The notes under the pieces were generated by a model. It had not been told where the DNA came from. It ran no database searches and was given only the letters and a program-made list of their open reading frames with translations. A stretch of 64,000 nucleotides of DNA from Nosocomiicoccus massiliensis (lineage in GTDB: Bacteria; Bacillota; Bacilli; Staphylococcales; Salinicoccaceae). The stretch spans positions 1,550,001 to 1,614,000 of the forward strand of contig NZ_CP136964.1 of the NCBI RefSeq assembly GCF_002871345.2. The letters run 5' to 3'. Position numbers and translations under genes: made by a program. This document shows, piece after piece, positions 10,963 through 20,489 of the stretch (position 1 is the stretch's first letter; each line of letters opens with the position of its first letter).

Positions 10963-11790
10963 ATGATCTTAACAATAATTATATTAATATGTATCGGATT
11001 ATTCTCCTCAATTTTAGGTGCACTCGTCGGAATGGGTGGTGGGGTCATCATCGTTCCAGCACTCGTATTTTTCGGTATTAAACTCGGTATGATCGAAGGT
11101 ATGACACCGCAACTTGCGATCGGAACGTCGAGTATGATTTTAGTCATTACGGGATTCTCTGCGATGGTTCAGTATAACAAAAGTAACCAAGTTGACAGAT
11201 ATAGCGGCTCTATTTTTTTAATCGGTCTCGTACCTGGTGCGTTCGTCGGATCATATGCGAGCGCGTCTTTAACTCTAGATTCATTTAATTTATACTTCGG
11301 ATCATTTTTAATCATCATTAGTATTATACTGATGGTGCGAGATAAAATACCGCCTTTAAAAGTGTTTCAAAACCCTAAATACTTAAGACCGCATATCGAT
11401 GCTGATGGGGTTGTTCATCAGTATGGATTCCCGGTATGGATTGCGGTAGCGATCACTTTCTTAGTTGGATTTACCACAGGGTTATTTGGAATCGGTGGGG
11501 GCGTACTGATGACGCCGTTAATGATTATCGTCTTTAGAATTCCACCGACGATTGCGATCGGAACGTCGATGATGTTAATATTCTTTTCGAGTTTTTCAAG
11601 TGCAATCGGGCACGCATTACAATCTCACGTTCAATATTTCTCGCTTATATTTTTAGCGGTGAGTTCGTATTTTGGAGCGAGAATTGGTGTAAAGTTAGCC
11701 AGTCGATTTACGAGTGATGGTTTAGTCAAAATACTTCGCACAGTGCTACTGTTAATCGGTTTATATTTAATTTTAGAAGCGATACTTTAA
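10963..11790 (+). CDS. TauE/SafE family sulfite/anion exporter (YunE-like)
   Basis: 275 residues, eight membrane segments in two repeats. Each repeat carries the family glycine motif: GALVGMGGGVIIVPAL near the N terminus and GLFGIGGGVLMTPLM in the second half, each followed by AIGTS. Family members move sulfite, sulfonates or other small anions; the substrate here is unknown. RBS AAAGGAGG at about 10950. Adjacency to a YunD-type gene mirrors the Bacillus yunD/yunE neighbourhood. Confidence 0.87.
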   Translation: MILTIIILICIGLFSSILGALVGMGGGVIIVPALVFFGIKLGMIEGMTPQLAIGTSSMILVITGFSAMVQYNKSNQVDRYSGSIFLIGLVPGAFVGSYASASLTLDSFNLYFGSFLIIISIILMVRDKIPPLKVFQNPKYLRPHIDADGVVHQYGFPVWIAVAITFLVGFTTGLFGIGGGVLMTPLMIIVFRIPPTIAIGTSMMLIFFSSFSSAIGHALQSHVQYFSLIFLAVSSYFGARIGVKLASRFTSDGLVKILRTVLLLIGLYLILEAIL

Positions 11791-11806
11791 AGGAAAGTGT
11801 GTTGTT

Positions 11807-13132
11807 ATGAAAAAGCAAATTCGCATTTACCATACGAATGATATCCATAGTCATTTTGATAATTATCATGCGATTGTCGAGTACATAAAACCGCGTAAAG
11901 ATGAAAATACACTTTACGTTGATATCGGAGATCACGTCGATAGAAGTCATCCGTATACAGAAGCTACGATTGGTAGAGGTAACGTCGAACGTCTAAATGA
12001 CGCACTCTGTGACGTCGCAACGATCGGTAACAACGAAGGTATAACGTTAACTAAAAGTGAATTAAAAAATTTATATAATGAAGCGGATTTCGAAGTGATT
12101 TGTGCGAATCTTCGCGATGAACATGGGTTATTATTCCCACCGTACACGATTAAAAGAATCGGCGATATCCGTATTGGCTTTATTGCCGCAACTGTTGAGT
12201 TTACACCGTTTTATAAAGCACTCGCGTTAGATGTTGAAGGCGCGTTTTATTACATTAAAGAATACTTAAAAGAAATGAAACGTCACTGTGACGCCGTTGT
12301 GATGTTGTCACACTTAGGTAAATATGACGACGAGAGACTTGCAGAAGAATGTCCAGAAATTGATGTAATTATCGGTGGACATACGCATCACACACTCCCA
12401 GAAAATTATAAAGTAAACAAGACGACGTTAACTGCAGCCGGACGATTCGGAGAGTATTTCGGTTGTGTCGATTTAGAATTTACGGATTATAATTTAACAG
12501 ACGTTTCAACGCGTTTAATTGAAACGGATCTATTATCAAACCGCTACGACGAATTTTATGACGTCGGAAAAGAGATGCTAAATACAACTGTAAAGCACGA
12601 TGTACTAGCAATTGAACGGACACTATATACGATGAACTGGTTTACGTACACGTTATTACAGATGATTCAAAAGTATACACAGACTGACATTTCTATCATT
12701 CACGCAGGGTTAATCGCTGCAGAATTTAGAGGCGGGGAAATGACGAAATACCACGTTCATAAAGTATTACCCCATGCTATTAATCTAATTAAAGTAGAGA
12801 TGACAGGGCGCGACTTAAAAGATATGTACTATACGGCAAGCGCTCAAGAATATAAAGATGAAATTATAAAAGGACTCGGTTTTAGAGGCGACGTGATGGG
12901 TGTGTTTTTAATTGATGGATTATCAGTCGTTGAAAGCAGACGTGAATTTTACGTGAACGGTGAACTAGTAGAAGATGAAAACATATATGAAGTTGGGACG
13001 CTCGACATGTATTCATTTGGTCGATTCTTCCCACACTTTAATTCGTTAAATAAGACGTATTACATTCCAGAATTTTTAAGAGATATCGTCGACATTTATA
13101 AAGATGATTTAATAATTTCAAAAGAATTTTGA
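11807..13132 (+). CDS. YunD-type metallophosphatase / 5'-nucleotidase family protein
   Basis: 441 residues without a signal peptide, so cytosolic, unlike secreted UshA. The N-terminal calcineurin-like domain shows HTNDIHSH, DIGDHVDRS, GNNEG and GGHTHH metal-binding motifs; the C-terminal half is a 5'-nucleotidase domain. The third motif is GNNE rather than the commoner GNHE, so the histidine that normally assists phosphate hydrolysis is replaced. Its stop codon overlaps the -35 box of the next promoter. Confidence 0.83.
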   Translation: MKKQIRIYHTNDIHSHFDNYHAIVEYIKPRKDENTLYVDIGDHVDRSHPYTEATIGRGNVERLNDALCDVATIGNNEGITLTKSELKNLYNEADFEVICANLRDEHGLLFPPYTIKRIGDIRIGFIAATVEFTPFYKALALDVEGAFYYIKEYLKEMKRHCDAVVMLSHLGKYDDERLAEECPEIDVIIGGHTHHTLPENYKVNKTTLTAAGRFGEYFGCVDLEFTDYNLTDVSTRLIETDLLSNRYDEFYDVGKEMLNTTVKHDVLAIERTLYTMNWFTYTLLQMIQKYTQTDISIIHAGLIAAEFRGGEMTKYHVHKVLPHAINLIKVEMTGRDLKDMYYTASAQEYKDEIIKGLGFRGDVMGVFLIDGLSVVESRREFYVNGELVEDENIYEVGTLDMYSFGRFFPHFNSLNKTYYIPEFLRDIVDIYKDDLIISKEF

Positions 13133-13157
13133 CTTTTTAAAACATAAAGTCTATAAT
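13129..13157 (+). promoter_or_regulatory. Strong sigma-A promoter for the lysine riboswitch transcript
   Basis: TTGACT (13129-13134), 17-bp spacer, TATAAT (13152-13157). Near-consensus and located about 35 bases before the riboswitch. The -35 box overlaps the preceding stop codon. Confidence 0.8.
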
Positions 13158-13192
13158 GAAATGCAATTCGAAAATAAAGCAATTAAATACAA

Positions 13193-13343
13193 GTAGAGGT
13201 GCACATGACACTGGTAAAAGTTGGAGTAGCCATACTGTGAAGACTTTGAAGAGGGATTGTGCCGAAATGGTAAAGCTGGACACTTTGCTGTTGGGACTTC
13301 GTTTAATAGATGAAGTACTGTCATGATTATCATGGTGCGCTAC
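13193..13343 (+). promoter_or_regulatory. Lysine riboswitch (L box) aptamer
   Basis: The conserved blocks appear in order: AGAGGTGC (13195-13202), GGGATTGTGCCGAAA (13253-13267), GTAAAGCTGGACA (13270-13282), GCTGTTGGGACTT (13287-13299) and GATGAAGTACTGTCAT near 13310-13325. The ends GTAG and CTAC can pair to close P1. It lies between a strong promoter and a terminator and precedes an NhaC-family transporter. Lysine binding would be expected to favour the terminator and switch the gene off. Confidence 0.92.
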
Positions 13344-13350
13344 ATTTGTT

Positions 13351-13382
13351 AAACACAAGTGGAAAGCACTTGTGTTTTTTTG
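13351..13382 (+). terminator. Attenuator terminator of the lysine riboswitch
   Basis: AACACAAGTG, loop, CACTTGTGTT and then a T run, just after the aptamer and before the transporter start. This is the expression platform of a transcription-attenuation riboswitch. Confidence 0.85.
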
Positions 13383-13408
13383 TTATATAAGATTAGGAGT
13401 AGATTTGA

Positions 13409-14977
13409 ATGGATTTAATTTTAAACTGGACGTATATTTCACTTATCCCACCACTCATTACGTTAATACTCGTCCTATTAACGCGACGTGTAGATTTAAG
13501 TTTAGGTGTTGGGATCATTACTTCAGCAATTGTCATAACACAAGGTAACGTCGGAGAAATGGTTGCTAAGATTTGGCAAACGTTTATCGATTTAATTATC
13601 GAAGACGGCTGGTTAAATACGTGGAGTGCGTATATTTTAATCTTCTTAGCATTACTTGGGATTATGAGTGCATTTATGAGTATGTCAGGCGGAGCGAGAG
13701 CATTTACGAGCTACGCGATGACAAAAGTTAAAACGCGTACTGGAGCACTTTTATTAAGCGGTATACTCGGCATTATTATTTTTATTGATGACTATTTTAG
13801 TGCGATTATTACACCTCAAGTATCTAAGCCGTTAACGGACAAATATAAAGTATCACGCGCGAAACTTGCGTACGTTGTCGACACGACAGCATCCCCAATT
13901 GCAGTGATCATGCCAGTATCGAGCTGGGGTGCAACAATTATGGGGCTGACTGCGCCACTACTTATCGCAGCAGGACTCAGTCACATCACACCGTTCGAAG
14001 CGTTTTTATATATGATTCCACTAAACTTTTATAGTTTAAGTGCAATTATTTTAATGTTTATCGTCATCCTTACAAATTTTGATATATTCGGTATGAAACG
14101 TGAAGAGTCACGTGCTATAAACGACGGAATATTATACGATAAAAAGGTTGAAGACGATGAATTACAAGTCGCGTATCACTCATCTAAAAGCGCGTTAATT
14201 GTTCCACTTGTTGGTCTAGTAGCGGGTGTACTTATTGGAATGATTTACACAGGGATAAAAGAAAGTGGATCATTAAATCCAATCGTCATTCTCGAAAATA
14301 ACTCGATTACGCATTCATTAATTTTTGGTGGTATCATCGGGGTTGTTTTATCGTTAATTTACTATTATAAATTCACTAAGCAAGATGAAAACTTCTCAAG
14401 TCGCGACACGTGGATTGGATTTAAAACAGGGCTTCAAGCGATGATTGGCCCGATTATCGTGTTAATACTTGCATGGATGACAGGTGAACTAATAAGTGAA
14501 CTAGGGACTGGTGAATTACTCGGTCAAATGGTGAAAGATTCGAATATTTCAGCAGCATTCCTACCGGCAATCGTGTTTGTCGTTGCATGTATCATGGCAT
14601 TAACAACAGGTACATCTTGGGGATCATTTGGTATACTCGTTCCGATTGCAGGAAATATTATCATTACGTTAGAAGTACCTGAACTATTACTCGCATCAAT
14701 CGCAGCAGTACTTGCGGGTGGTGTGTTCGGGGACCACTGTTCACCGATTTCAGATTCGACGATACTTTCAAGTACAGGATCTGGATCTGACCATATCGTC
14801 CACGTCATGACGCAAATACCATATGCAGTAATTGCAGCCGTTGTTTCATTAGTATCATTTGTAGTCGTTGGGTTTACAACTTCAACTGGATTAGGATTAC
14901 TCGTGATGATCGGGTTATTCATCGCATTAACACTCGTTATTAAACTCGTGTATACACCGATTCAAGCTAAAAGATAA
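13409..14977 (+). CDS. NhaC-family transporter, probable lysine importer (LysW-like)
   Basis: 522 residues with about twelve membrane segments. NhaC-family motifs are visible: [39 protein letters not shown] and [13 protein letters not shown]. The family includes Na+/H+ antiporters and amino acid transporters, and annotation pipelines usually label it Na+/H+ antiporter. A lysine riboswitch sits directly upstream, which strongly favours lysine uptake, as proposed for L-box-linked NhaC homologues. RBS AGGAG at about 13394. It is transcribed alone. Confidence 0.85.
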   Translation: MDLILNWTYISLIPPLITLILVLLTRRVDLSLGVGIITSAIVITQGNVGEMVAKIWQTFIDLIIEDGWLNTWSAYILIFLALLGIMSAFMSMSGGARAFTSYAMTKVKTRTGALLLSGILGIIIFIDDYFSAIITPQVSKPLTDKYKVSRAKLAYVVDTTASPIAVIMPVSSWGATIMGLTAPLLIAAGLSHITPFEAFLYMIPLNFYSLSAIILMFIVILTNFDIFGMKREESRAINDGILYDKKVEDDELQVAYHSSKSALIVPLVGLVAGVLIGMIYTGIKESGSLNPIVILENNSITHSLIFGGIIGVVLSLIYYYKFTKQDENFSSRDTWIGFKTGLQAMIGPIIVLILAWMTGELISELGTGELLGQMVKDSNISAAFLPAIVFVVACIMALTTGTSWGSFGILVPIAGNIIITLEVPELLLASIAAVLAGGVFGDHCSPISDSTILSSTGSGSDHIVHVMTQIPYAVIAAVVSLVSFVVVGFTTSTGLGLLVMIGLFIALTLVIKLVYTPIQAKR

Positions 14978-15068
14978 TAGTGAAATTATTCACTTACGAT
15001 ATAAGTATACTCGCTCTTCAAAGTTGTGTTATTATAAAATCAAATACACCACAAAGGTAGGGATTCGA

Positions 15069-15989
15069 GTGGCAACAAAGAACGAGGAGATTTTAAGAAA
15101 ACCTGAATGGCTTAAAATTAAATTAAATACAAATGAGAACTATATCGGTCTCAAAAAAATGATGCGTGCAGAAAATTTACATACAGTGTGTGAAGAGGCG
15201 CGTTGTCCAAACATCCACGAATGTTGGGCGGAGCGTCGTACAGCAACATTTATGATTTTAGGATCTGTATGTACGAGAGCGTGTCGTTTCTGTGCAATTA
15301 AAACTGGGCTTCCAAGTGAAGTAGACTGGGACGAGCCAAGACGTATTGCAGAATCAGTTCAAAAAATGGATTTAAAGCACTGTGTAATAACTACAGTTGC
15401 ACGTGATGATTTACGTGACGGTGGTGCGAAAGTTTACGCTGAAACAATCCGTAAAGTACGTGAAGTGAACCCATATACGACAGTAGAAGTACTACCTTTT
15501 GATTTTAACGGTAACAAAGAAAACATTAAAATTTTAATGGATGCAAAACCAGACATTTTAAACCATAATATTGAGACGGTCGAACGTTTAACAAAGCGTG
15601 TACGTGCAAAAGCAACATACCGTCGTTCATTAGAAATGCTCAGATATTGTAAAGAGCTTCAACCGGATATCCCGACGAAATCATCGATCATGATTGGTCT
15701 CGGTGAGACGCATGAAGAAATTTTACAAACGATGGATGACCTTCTAGAGCACGGTGTTGATATTTTAACAATCGGTCAATATCTACAACCGACACGTAAA
15801 CACTTAACAGTGAAAAAGTATTATACGCCGCTCGAGTTCGGTAAGCTACGTAAAATCGCAATGGAAAAAGGTTTTAAACATTGCCAAGCTGGACCGATGG
15901 TACGTTCAAGCTACCATGCTGATGAGCAAGTAAATGCAGCAGCACGTCGCCGTCAAGAAGAAGGAGACAGAATTCGTCAAGGTGAATAA
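15069..15989 (+). CDS. lipA: Lipoyl synthase
   Basis: A radical SAM enzyme that inserts two sulfurs into the octanoyl chain to make the lipoyl cofactor. From GTG 15069 ([12 protein letters not shown], the standard N terminus) the auxiliary cluster cysteines are Cys41, Cys46 and Cys52 ([12 protein letters not shown]) and the radical SAM cysteines are Cys68, Cys72 and Cys75 (CTRACRFC). The C-terminal [13 protein letters not shown] motif is present. The open frame extends to 15024, but AAAGG just upstream of 15069 and family length fix the later start. 306 residues. It is a consumer of SUF-made clusters. Confidence 0.96.
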   Translation: MATKNEEILRKPEWLKIKLNTNENYIGLKKMMRAENLHTVCEEARCPNIHECWAERRTATFMILGSVCTRACRFCAIKTGLPSEVDWDEPRRIAESVQKMDLKHCVITTVARDDLRDGGAKVYAETIRKVREVNPYTTVEVLPFDFNGNKENIKILMDAKPDILNHNIETVERLTKRVRAKATYRRSLEMLRYCKELQPDIPTKSSIMIGLGETHEEILQTMDDLLEHGVDILTIGQYLQPTRKHLTVKKYYTPLEFGKLRKIAMEKGFKHCQAGPMVRSSYHADEQVNAAARRRQEEGDRIRQGE

Positions 15990-16314
15990 AATAACGACAG
16001 TCGGTCACATGCATTTTGAACTGATCAAAGAGTACCGAGATGCATTTGACGAAGAGCAGTTTAAAGAAAAATATAGCGACGTTTTAAATAAATACGATTA
16101 TATCGTCGGAGATATCGGTTATGAAAAACTACGTCTCGTCGGATTTTATAGAGACGATAAGAAAAAAGTAGAATTCGATAAGCGCTATAGTTTAATTCAA
16201 GATTATTTACTCGAGTATTGTAATTTTGGATGTGCGTATTTTATCTTACGCAAAATTACTAAAGAAGAACAAAAAGAACTCGGTTTAAAACCAGAAGAAA
16301 AGCCTTCAGAATAA
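15982..16314 (+). CDS. YutD family protein (DUF1027)
   Basis: About 110 residues; [15 protein letters not shown] and [17 protein letters not shown] segments ([14 protein letters not shown]) identify the YutD family, whose function is unknown but which usually sits beside lipA. The start is uncertain: the frame is open from 15934, and GTG 15982, overlapping the lipA stop, is the most plausible initiator, although the AAGGAG at 15961-15966 is further away than usual. Confidence 0.75.
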   Translation: MNKITTVGHMHFELIKEYRDAFDEEQFKEKYSDVLNKYDYIVGDIGYEKLRLVGFYRDDKKKVEFDKRYSLIQDYLLEYCNFGCAYFILRKITKEEQKELGLKPEEKPSE

Positions 16315-16331
16315 CATTTCTGAAGGCTTTT
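16299..16331. terminator. Bidirectional terminator
   Basis: AAAGCCTTCAGAA (16299-16311) / TTCTGAAGGCTTT (16318-16330), a 13-bp perfect stem. It contains the end of yutD and touches the stop of the convergent DUF3055 gene. Confidence 0.85.
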
Positions 16332-16617
16332 AATAATCCATGAACCAGCCGGGTGATATAATATCTTTTAAAAATTCGATGACTTCATCGGCTTGGTCAT
16401 CAGAAAACTGAAGAGCGTGTGCAATATACCCCGGTTCGTTTAAGTCATCAGTACCAACGATACTAAACGTATTATTTTGCATATTTAACACTAAACTTTT
16501 CCCGAAGAATTTAGACGTTTGTATAATCGCAAGGTCATAACGCCCAAAGTCACCGGCAAAGCCGACGTATCGTGCGTTCGGTGTTTCATTATCATCGTAT
16601 AAGTAATGTTTTAACAT
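16330..16617 (-). CDS. DUF3055 family protein
   Basis: 95 residues from the ATG at 16617, which follows GGAGGG; an in-frame ATG at 16629 overlaps that ribosome binding site and is rejected. The sequence LYDDNETPNARYVGF, then TTSKFFGK-like SKFFGKSLVLNMQ and the VGTDDLNEPGYI motif, match the DUF3055 family of Firmicutes. No function is known. It is the only minus-strand gene within the lipA-bioY stretch. Confidence 0.75.
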   Translation of the reverse strand: MLKHYLYDDNETPNARYVGFAGDFGRYDLAIIQTSKFFGKSLVLNMQNNTFSIVGTDDLNEPGYIAHALQFSDDQADEVIEFLKDIISPGWFMDY

Positions 16618-16689
16618 AGTTCCCTCCATAAAGGACTTTCTATTTATGATATTATAGATGTATTAGTAATTAAATTAAAGGAGTTTACT

Positions 16690-17118
16690 ATGTTATTTGT
16701 AGACAAGAATTTAATATTAAAACGTTTAGACTACATTAAAGGGTTAACAGAAGAGATTGACACGGATAATTCACTCGCATTAGAGCGCGTGTGTGAGATG
16801 TTAATTGAAGCGTCTGTCGACGTTGGAAACATGATTATCGATGGATTTGTGTTACGCGATCCAGGAAACTATTTAGACGTAATGGATATTATGAAAACAG
16901 AAGGTGTAATTCCAGAAGACGATTTTACAAAATTTGAAGAAACGTTTAAATTTAGAAATGTTCTCGTACGTGAATATGAAGACGTGGACCATGAGGCAAT
17001 GAGAAAAGTATTTAAGGATAATTTATCTGCATATGCCAACTTTAAAGAAAACGTCTTACATTTCTTTGAAACAGATCCTCAAGCAGTGACTGCATTTATG
17101 GGGGATCAACATGTATAA
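16690..17118 (+). CDS. DUF86 / HepT-like protein (YutE)
   Basis: 142 residues, all helical. It resembles the HepT (DUF86) fold by the segment ALERVCEMLIEASVDVGNMII and the later FRNVLVREYEDVDHE. In HepT ribonuclease toxins the equivalent motif is R-x4-H-x-Y; here the histidine position is Arg (RNVLVREY), so RNase activity is doubtful. No MntA/HepN-type nucleotidyltransferase antitoxin is adjacent; instead it overlaps by 8 bases a HAD phosphatase, as in the Bacillus yutE-yutF pair. This is likely a housekeeping relative rather than a toxin. Confidence 0.78.
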   Translation: MLFVDKNLILKRLDYIKGLTEEIDTDNSLALERVCEMLIEASVDVGNMIIDGFVLRDPGNYLDVMDIMKTEGVIPEDDFTKFEETFKFRNVLVREYEDVDHEAMRKVFKDNLSAYANFKENVLHFFETDPQAVTAFMGDQHV

Positions 17119-17866
17119 AGGGTATTTAATCGACCTAGACGGTACGATGTTTAATGGAGACGAGCGTATCGAAGGGGCGGCAGATTTTATTCATCGCTTA
17201 AATGATGCTAAAATTCCGTATATGTTTGTGACGAATAGTGGTGCACGAACACCGGAAGAGACGCTTAAAAAGTTTAAGTCACATGGCATCGAGACGTCCA
17301 TTGAACATATTTACACGTCAGCACTCGCTGCTGTCGACTACGTAAAAGAAAATGATAAAACAAATATTTACGCCGTTGGATCAGATTCATTTAAAGAAAC
17401 TTTAATGAACAATGAGTTAACACTTGTTGATTATCATGCAGATGCTGTATTATTCTCATATGACACTCATATCAATTATGAAAAGTACGTGAACGCTGTA
17501 CAAAACGTGTTAGAAGGTGCAGAGTTAATTTTAACGAATCCAGATAAAGTGATTCGTCATAAAGATAAGTTTATACCGGGCAACGGATCCCTCGCTTCCG
17601 TCGTAGTAAGCGCGACAGGAGTAGAGCCTATCGTTGTCGGGAAACCAAACGCATATATTTTACAAAAAGCACTTGAAAAAATCGGTGTCGATCAAAAAGG
17701 CGTCGCAATGATTGGTGATAATTACGACACAGATATCATGACAGGCATCCAAGGTAGTATTGACACGATTCACGTCAATACAGGAGTTCATCGTACTGAA
17801 GATGTCATGAAAAAAGAAGTGCCTCCAACTCATGCAGTAGAAAACTTACTAGATTGGGCACTTTAA
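17111..17866 (+). CDS. NagD-like HAD-IIA phosphatase (YutF, TIGR01457-type)
   Basis: 251 residues. HAD motif I is YLIDLDGTMFNG, motif II FVTNSGAR, motif III Lys in VGKPNAY, motif IV MIGDNYDTDI. The C2a cap is typical of the NagD/p-nitrophenyl phosphatase branch. The likely role is a cytosolic sugar- or nucleotide-phosphate phosphatase; the natural substrate is unknown. It is translationally coupled to the preceding DUF86 gene and followed 17 bases later by bioY. Confidence 0.87.
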   Translation: MYKGYLIDLDGTMFNGDERIEGAADFIHRLNDAKIPYMFVTNSGARTPEETLKKFKSHGIETSIEHIYTSALAAVDYVKENDKTNIYAVGSDSFKETLMNNELTLVDYHADAVLFSYDTHINYEKYVNAVQNVLEGAELILTNPDKVIRHKDKFIPGNGSLASVVVSATGVEPIVVGKPNAYILQKALEKIGVDQKGVAMIGDNYDTDIMTGIQGSIDTIHVNTGVHRTEDVMKKEVPPTHAVENLLDWAL

Positions 17867-17883
17867 AATTAAAGGAGATTTCT

Positions 17884-18426
17884 ATGAAAACGAAAGATCT
17901 TGTACTTTGTGCAGTATTCGTCGCACTCGTAGCAATCAGTGCGATGATTACAATTCCAATCGGACCCGTTCCGATAACACTTCAAACGCCTATGGTCATT
18001 TTAACAGGCGCACTACTCGGTAGTCGTCTTGGGGTAATGACGATGGTCGTATACTTAATCGCTGGACTTATCGGGATTCCAGTATTTGCTGGTGGCTCTG
18101 GTGGATTCGGATCATTACTATCACCAAGTTTTGGTTTCGTCATCGGATTTATACCACTCGCATACTTTGCAGGACTCGGTAACCGTGAAGGACAGTCTGT
18201 ACTAAAAGCAATACTTACAACAGCAGTTGGCATGGTGATCTTATTCACATTCGGATTCTTATACTTCTACTTCATCATGAACAACGTATTAGAATCACCA
18301 AAAGGACTCGCAGAATCAATCATGCTAACAGTTGCGCCTTTCATAGTGAAAGACTTAATCGTAACAGTCGTGACAGTGTTATTTGCACAAACACTCGTCA
18401 GACGTGGTATTACAGCGCACGCTTAA
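17884..18426 (+). CDS. bioY: Biotin ECF transporter S component BioY
   Basis: 180 residues and about six membrane segments. MITIPIGPVPITLQTPMV and GLIGIPVFAGGSGG with the SPSFGFVIGF motif are diagnostic of BioY. It captures biotin and works with the shared ECF module (EcfT, EcfA, EcfA'), not encoded in this window. The start is ATG 17884, seven bases after AAAGGAG; the frame is open from 17854 but that region has no ribosome binding site. No biotin operator palindrome was recognised upstream. Confidence 0.93.
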   Translation: MKTKDLVLCAVFVALVAISAMITIPIGPVPITLQTPMVILTGALLGSRLGVMTMVVYLIAGLIGIPVFAGGSGGFGSLLSPSFGFVIGFIPLAYFAGLGNREGQSVLKAILTTAVGMVILFTFGFLYFYFIMNNVLESPKGLAESIMLTVAPFIVKDLIVTVVTVLFAQTLVRRGITAHA

Positions 18427-18434
18427 AAGATGAA

Positions 18435-18468
18435 ACACTTCCTAGCTGATGTTAGGAAGTGTATTTTT
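18435..18468 (+). terminator. Terminator after bioY
   Basis: ACACTTCCTA (18435-18444) / TAGGAAGTGT (18453-18462), a perfect 10-bp stem followed by a T-rich tract. Confidence 0.85.
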
Positions 18469-18470
18469 AT

Positions 18471-19165
18471 AGGTTTTTTTATCATTAATTAACAAAAAAA
18501 TGGTGAAAGTGTTAAATATATCAAGATAATTAACAAAAAATCAGAATTCAGGGTCGTTTTTGTTAGATAAAAAAATATAATTAACAAAAAACGGGTCGCC
18601 GACTCGAAATTTGTTAAATAAATCCGGATATCTAACAAAATCACGATATTTTTGTTAGATATAATTATGAGAAGTAGTTTTATTACTGTTTTTAGATAAA
18701 AAGATATAAACAGCTCGATGGAAATCCAATCTAAACCAGGTTTTTCATCTTAATTAACATAAAAATGGTGGAATTGTTAAATATATCAAGATAATTAACA
18801 AAAACCCGGAATTCAGTGTCGTTTTTGTTAGATAAAAAATTATAATGAACAAAAAACGGGGCGCCGACTCGAAATTTGTTAAATAAATCGAGATATCTAA
18901 CAGAATCACGATATTTTTGTTAGATATAATTATGAGAAGTTGTTTTATTACTGTTTAGGAATAAAAAGACACAAACTGCCTCCCGGAAATCCGATCTAAA
19001 CCAGGTTTTTCAACTTAATTAACATAAAAATGGTGAAAGTGTTAAATATATCAAGATAATTAACAAAAACCCGGAATTCAGTGTCGTTTTTGTTAGATAA
19101 AAAATTATAATGAACAAAAAAACAGGGCGACGACCCGAAATTTGTTAAATAAATCGAGATATCTA
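18471..19165 (+). repeat. Tandem hairpin repeat, locus 2 left part (two full units and the first 163 bases of a third)
   Basis: Units start at 18471, 18738 and 19003 (periods 267 and 265), each opening AGGTTTTT...ATTAACA. They are clearly the same family as 5231-5778 but diverged from it, while the units within each locus resemble each other more. Each unit again contains four hairpins with TAACAAAA/TTTTGTTA arms. In the unit at 18471 the third hairpin has a GC-rich inner stem CGGGTC-GCC-GACTCG inside TTAACAAA/TTTGTTAA. The third unit is interrupted at 19165 by an IS256-family insertion and resumes at 20490. Confidence 0.9.
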
Positions 19166-20489
19166 AGTTACGTCCATATAATTGTGTAAAATAGAAAAAA
19201 AGAGCCATCGTATTCTCTGTTATAATTCAGTTACCAACAAAAATTAACAGGGAGAGAATACAAATGACTCAACTTAATTTTACAGTAGATATGAAAAAAA
19301 TTCTAGAGGATATCTCTGGAAGTAACCTTAATGAAATGACTAAGGGTCTTCTAACTTTAGTGTTAAATCAAGTGATGCAAGAAGAACGAGATGAATACAT
19401 GGGTATTGGCTCATATGAAAGAAACAGTAGTCGAAAAGACTATCGTAATGGCAGTTATCGCCGAGGGTTCACAACGTTAGTTGGAAAAATTGAACTCGAA
19501 GTCCCACGAACACGTTCCGGAGAGTTTTCACCACAGGTATTTGAGAAGTGGCAAAGAAAGGACCAGGCGCTCGTGCTTTCTTTGATTGAAATGGTAGTCA
19601 GCGGTGTGTCTACGCGTAAAGTCACTAAAATTGTGGAAGAACTAGTCGGAGAAAGTGTCTCGAAATCATTCGTATCTAACGTGATGAAACGATTAGATCC
19701 AGAAATCCAAGACTTCGCGGAGCGTTCATTAACACACAATATATTTAAATATGTATCAGTAGATGCGATGTATATTAAAGTACGTGAGAATCATAGAATC
19801 GTCTCTAAAGCTGTGTATATTGCGCTCGGTATTGGTGTAGATGGTCATCGTGAAGTACTTGGGTTTAAAGTGGATGATGCTGAGAGTAAGAATCACTGGG
19901 GGCACTTTTTACGTGACTTAAAAAATCGTGGGTTAACACAACCAGAACTCATTACTTCAGATTCACATCAAGGTTTAAAGCAGGCGATTCAAGAAGAGTT
20001 CCCGGGCACACCTTGGCAAAGATGCACAGTCCATTTCTTAAGAAACATTACGAATGTAATGCCTAAAAAAGGTTCAACTGTTGCGCGTCAATTATTGAGA
20101 GAGATTTTTCATACGACAACACCCCAACATGCACGAGAAGCAAAAGAGAAGTTTTTAGACTTTGTATCAGAGGATCCAAGATTTAATCACGCGGTAGAAA
20201 TTTTAGAAAGTGGATTTGACGATGCGATTCAATGTTTAATGTGTCCAGCGGCTAGACAAAAGTTTTTAAAAAGTACAAACGCACTCGAACGACTAAATAG
20301 TGAGTTAAGACGTCGTGAGCGCGTTGTTAGAGTATTTCCAAATATCGAGTCTGCATTTCGTTTAATTGGCGCACTTCTTCTTGATGCGAATGAAGCCTAT
20401 AAAGAAACAAATAGAAAAGTGAGCGCATTCGTGGAAGCTAAAGAATAACAGAGAGATTTTTTATTTTACACAATATTTAAGACTTGACC
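19166..20489 (+). mobile_element. IS256-family insertion sequence, copy 1 (1324 bp)
   Basis: The ends are imperfect inverted repeats of about 28 bp: the left begins AGTTACGTCC and the right, read inward, GGTCAAGTCT, both running into ATTGTGTAAAATA. It is flanked by a perfect 8-bp direct repeat GATATCTA (19158-19165 and 20490-20497), the target duplication. Length and end sequence match IS256. It carries one transposase gene. The second copy at 53154-54476 is nearly identical: one base shorter, from an A-run of 7 versus 6, with a few point differences. Confidence 0.95.
19264..20448 (+). CDS. IS256-family (Mutator) transposase, copy 1
   Basis: 394 residues, intact, close to IS256 length. The DDE catalytic residues are visible as Asp in YVSVDAMYIK, Asp in LITSDSHQGLKQ and Glu in STNALERLNSELRRR; the TPWQRCTVHFLRN segment between them is typical of Mutator-type transposases. 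RBS AGGGAGAG at about 19249. It differs from copy 2 by one residue seen by eye (Asp versus Asn in KRL[D/N]PEIQ). Presumably active or recently active. Confidence 0.96.
   Translation: MTQLNFTVDMKKILEDISGSNLNEMTKGLLTLVLNQVMQEERDEYMGIGSYERNSSRKDYRNGSYRRGFTTLVGKIELEVPRTRSGEFSPQVFEKWQRKDQALVLSLIEMVVSGVSTRKVTKIVEELVGESVSKSFVSNVMKRLDPEIQDFAERSLTHNIFKYVSVDAMYIKVRENHRIVSKAVYIALGIGVDGHREVLGFKVDDAESKNHWGHFLRDLKNRGLTQPELITSDSHQGLKQAIQEEFPGTPWQRCTVHFLRNITNVMPKKGSTVARQLLREIFHTTTPQHAREAKEKFLDFVSEDPRFNHAVEILESGFDDAIQCLMCPAARQKFLKSTNALERLNSELRRRERVVRVFPNIESAFRLIGALLLDANEAYKETNRKVSAFVEAKE

Noticed and set aside
16690..17118. HepT-MntA toxin-antitoxin system
   Set aside because: No nucleotidyltransferase partner is adjacent and the catalytic histidine is absent; the neighbourhood is that of yutE-yutF.
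18996..19208. Small minus-strand protein in the hairpin repeat (and the similar frame at 20618-20848)
   Set aside because: The frames arise from the repeat itself, are not kept open in the other units, lack ribosome binding sites, and one runs into the IS end.
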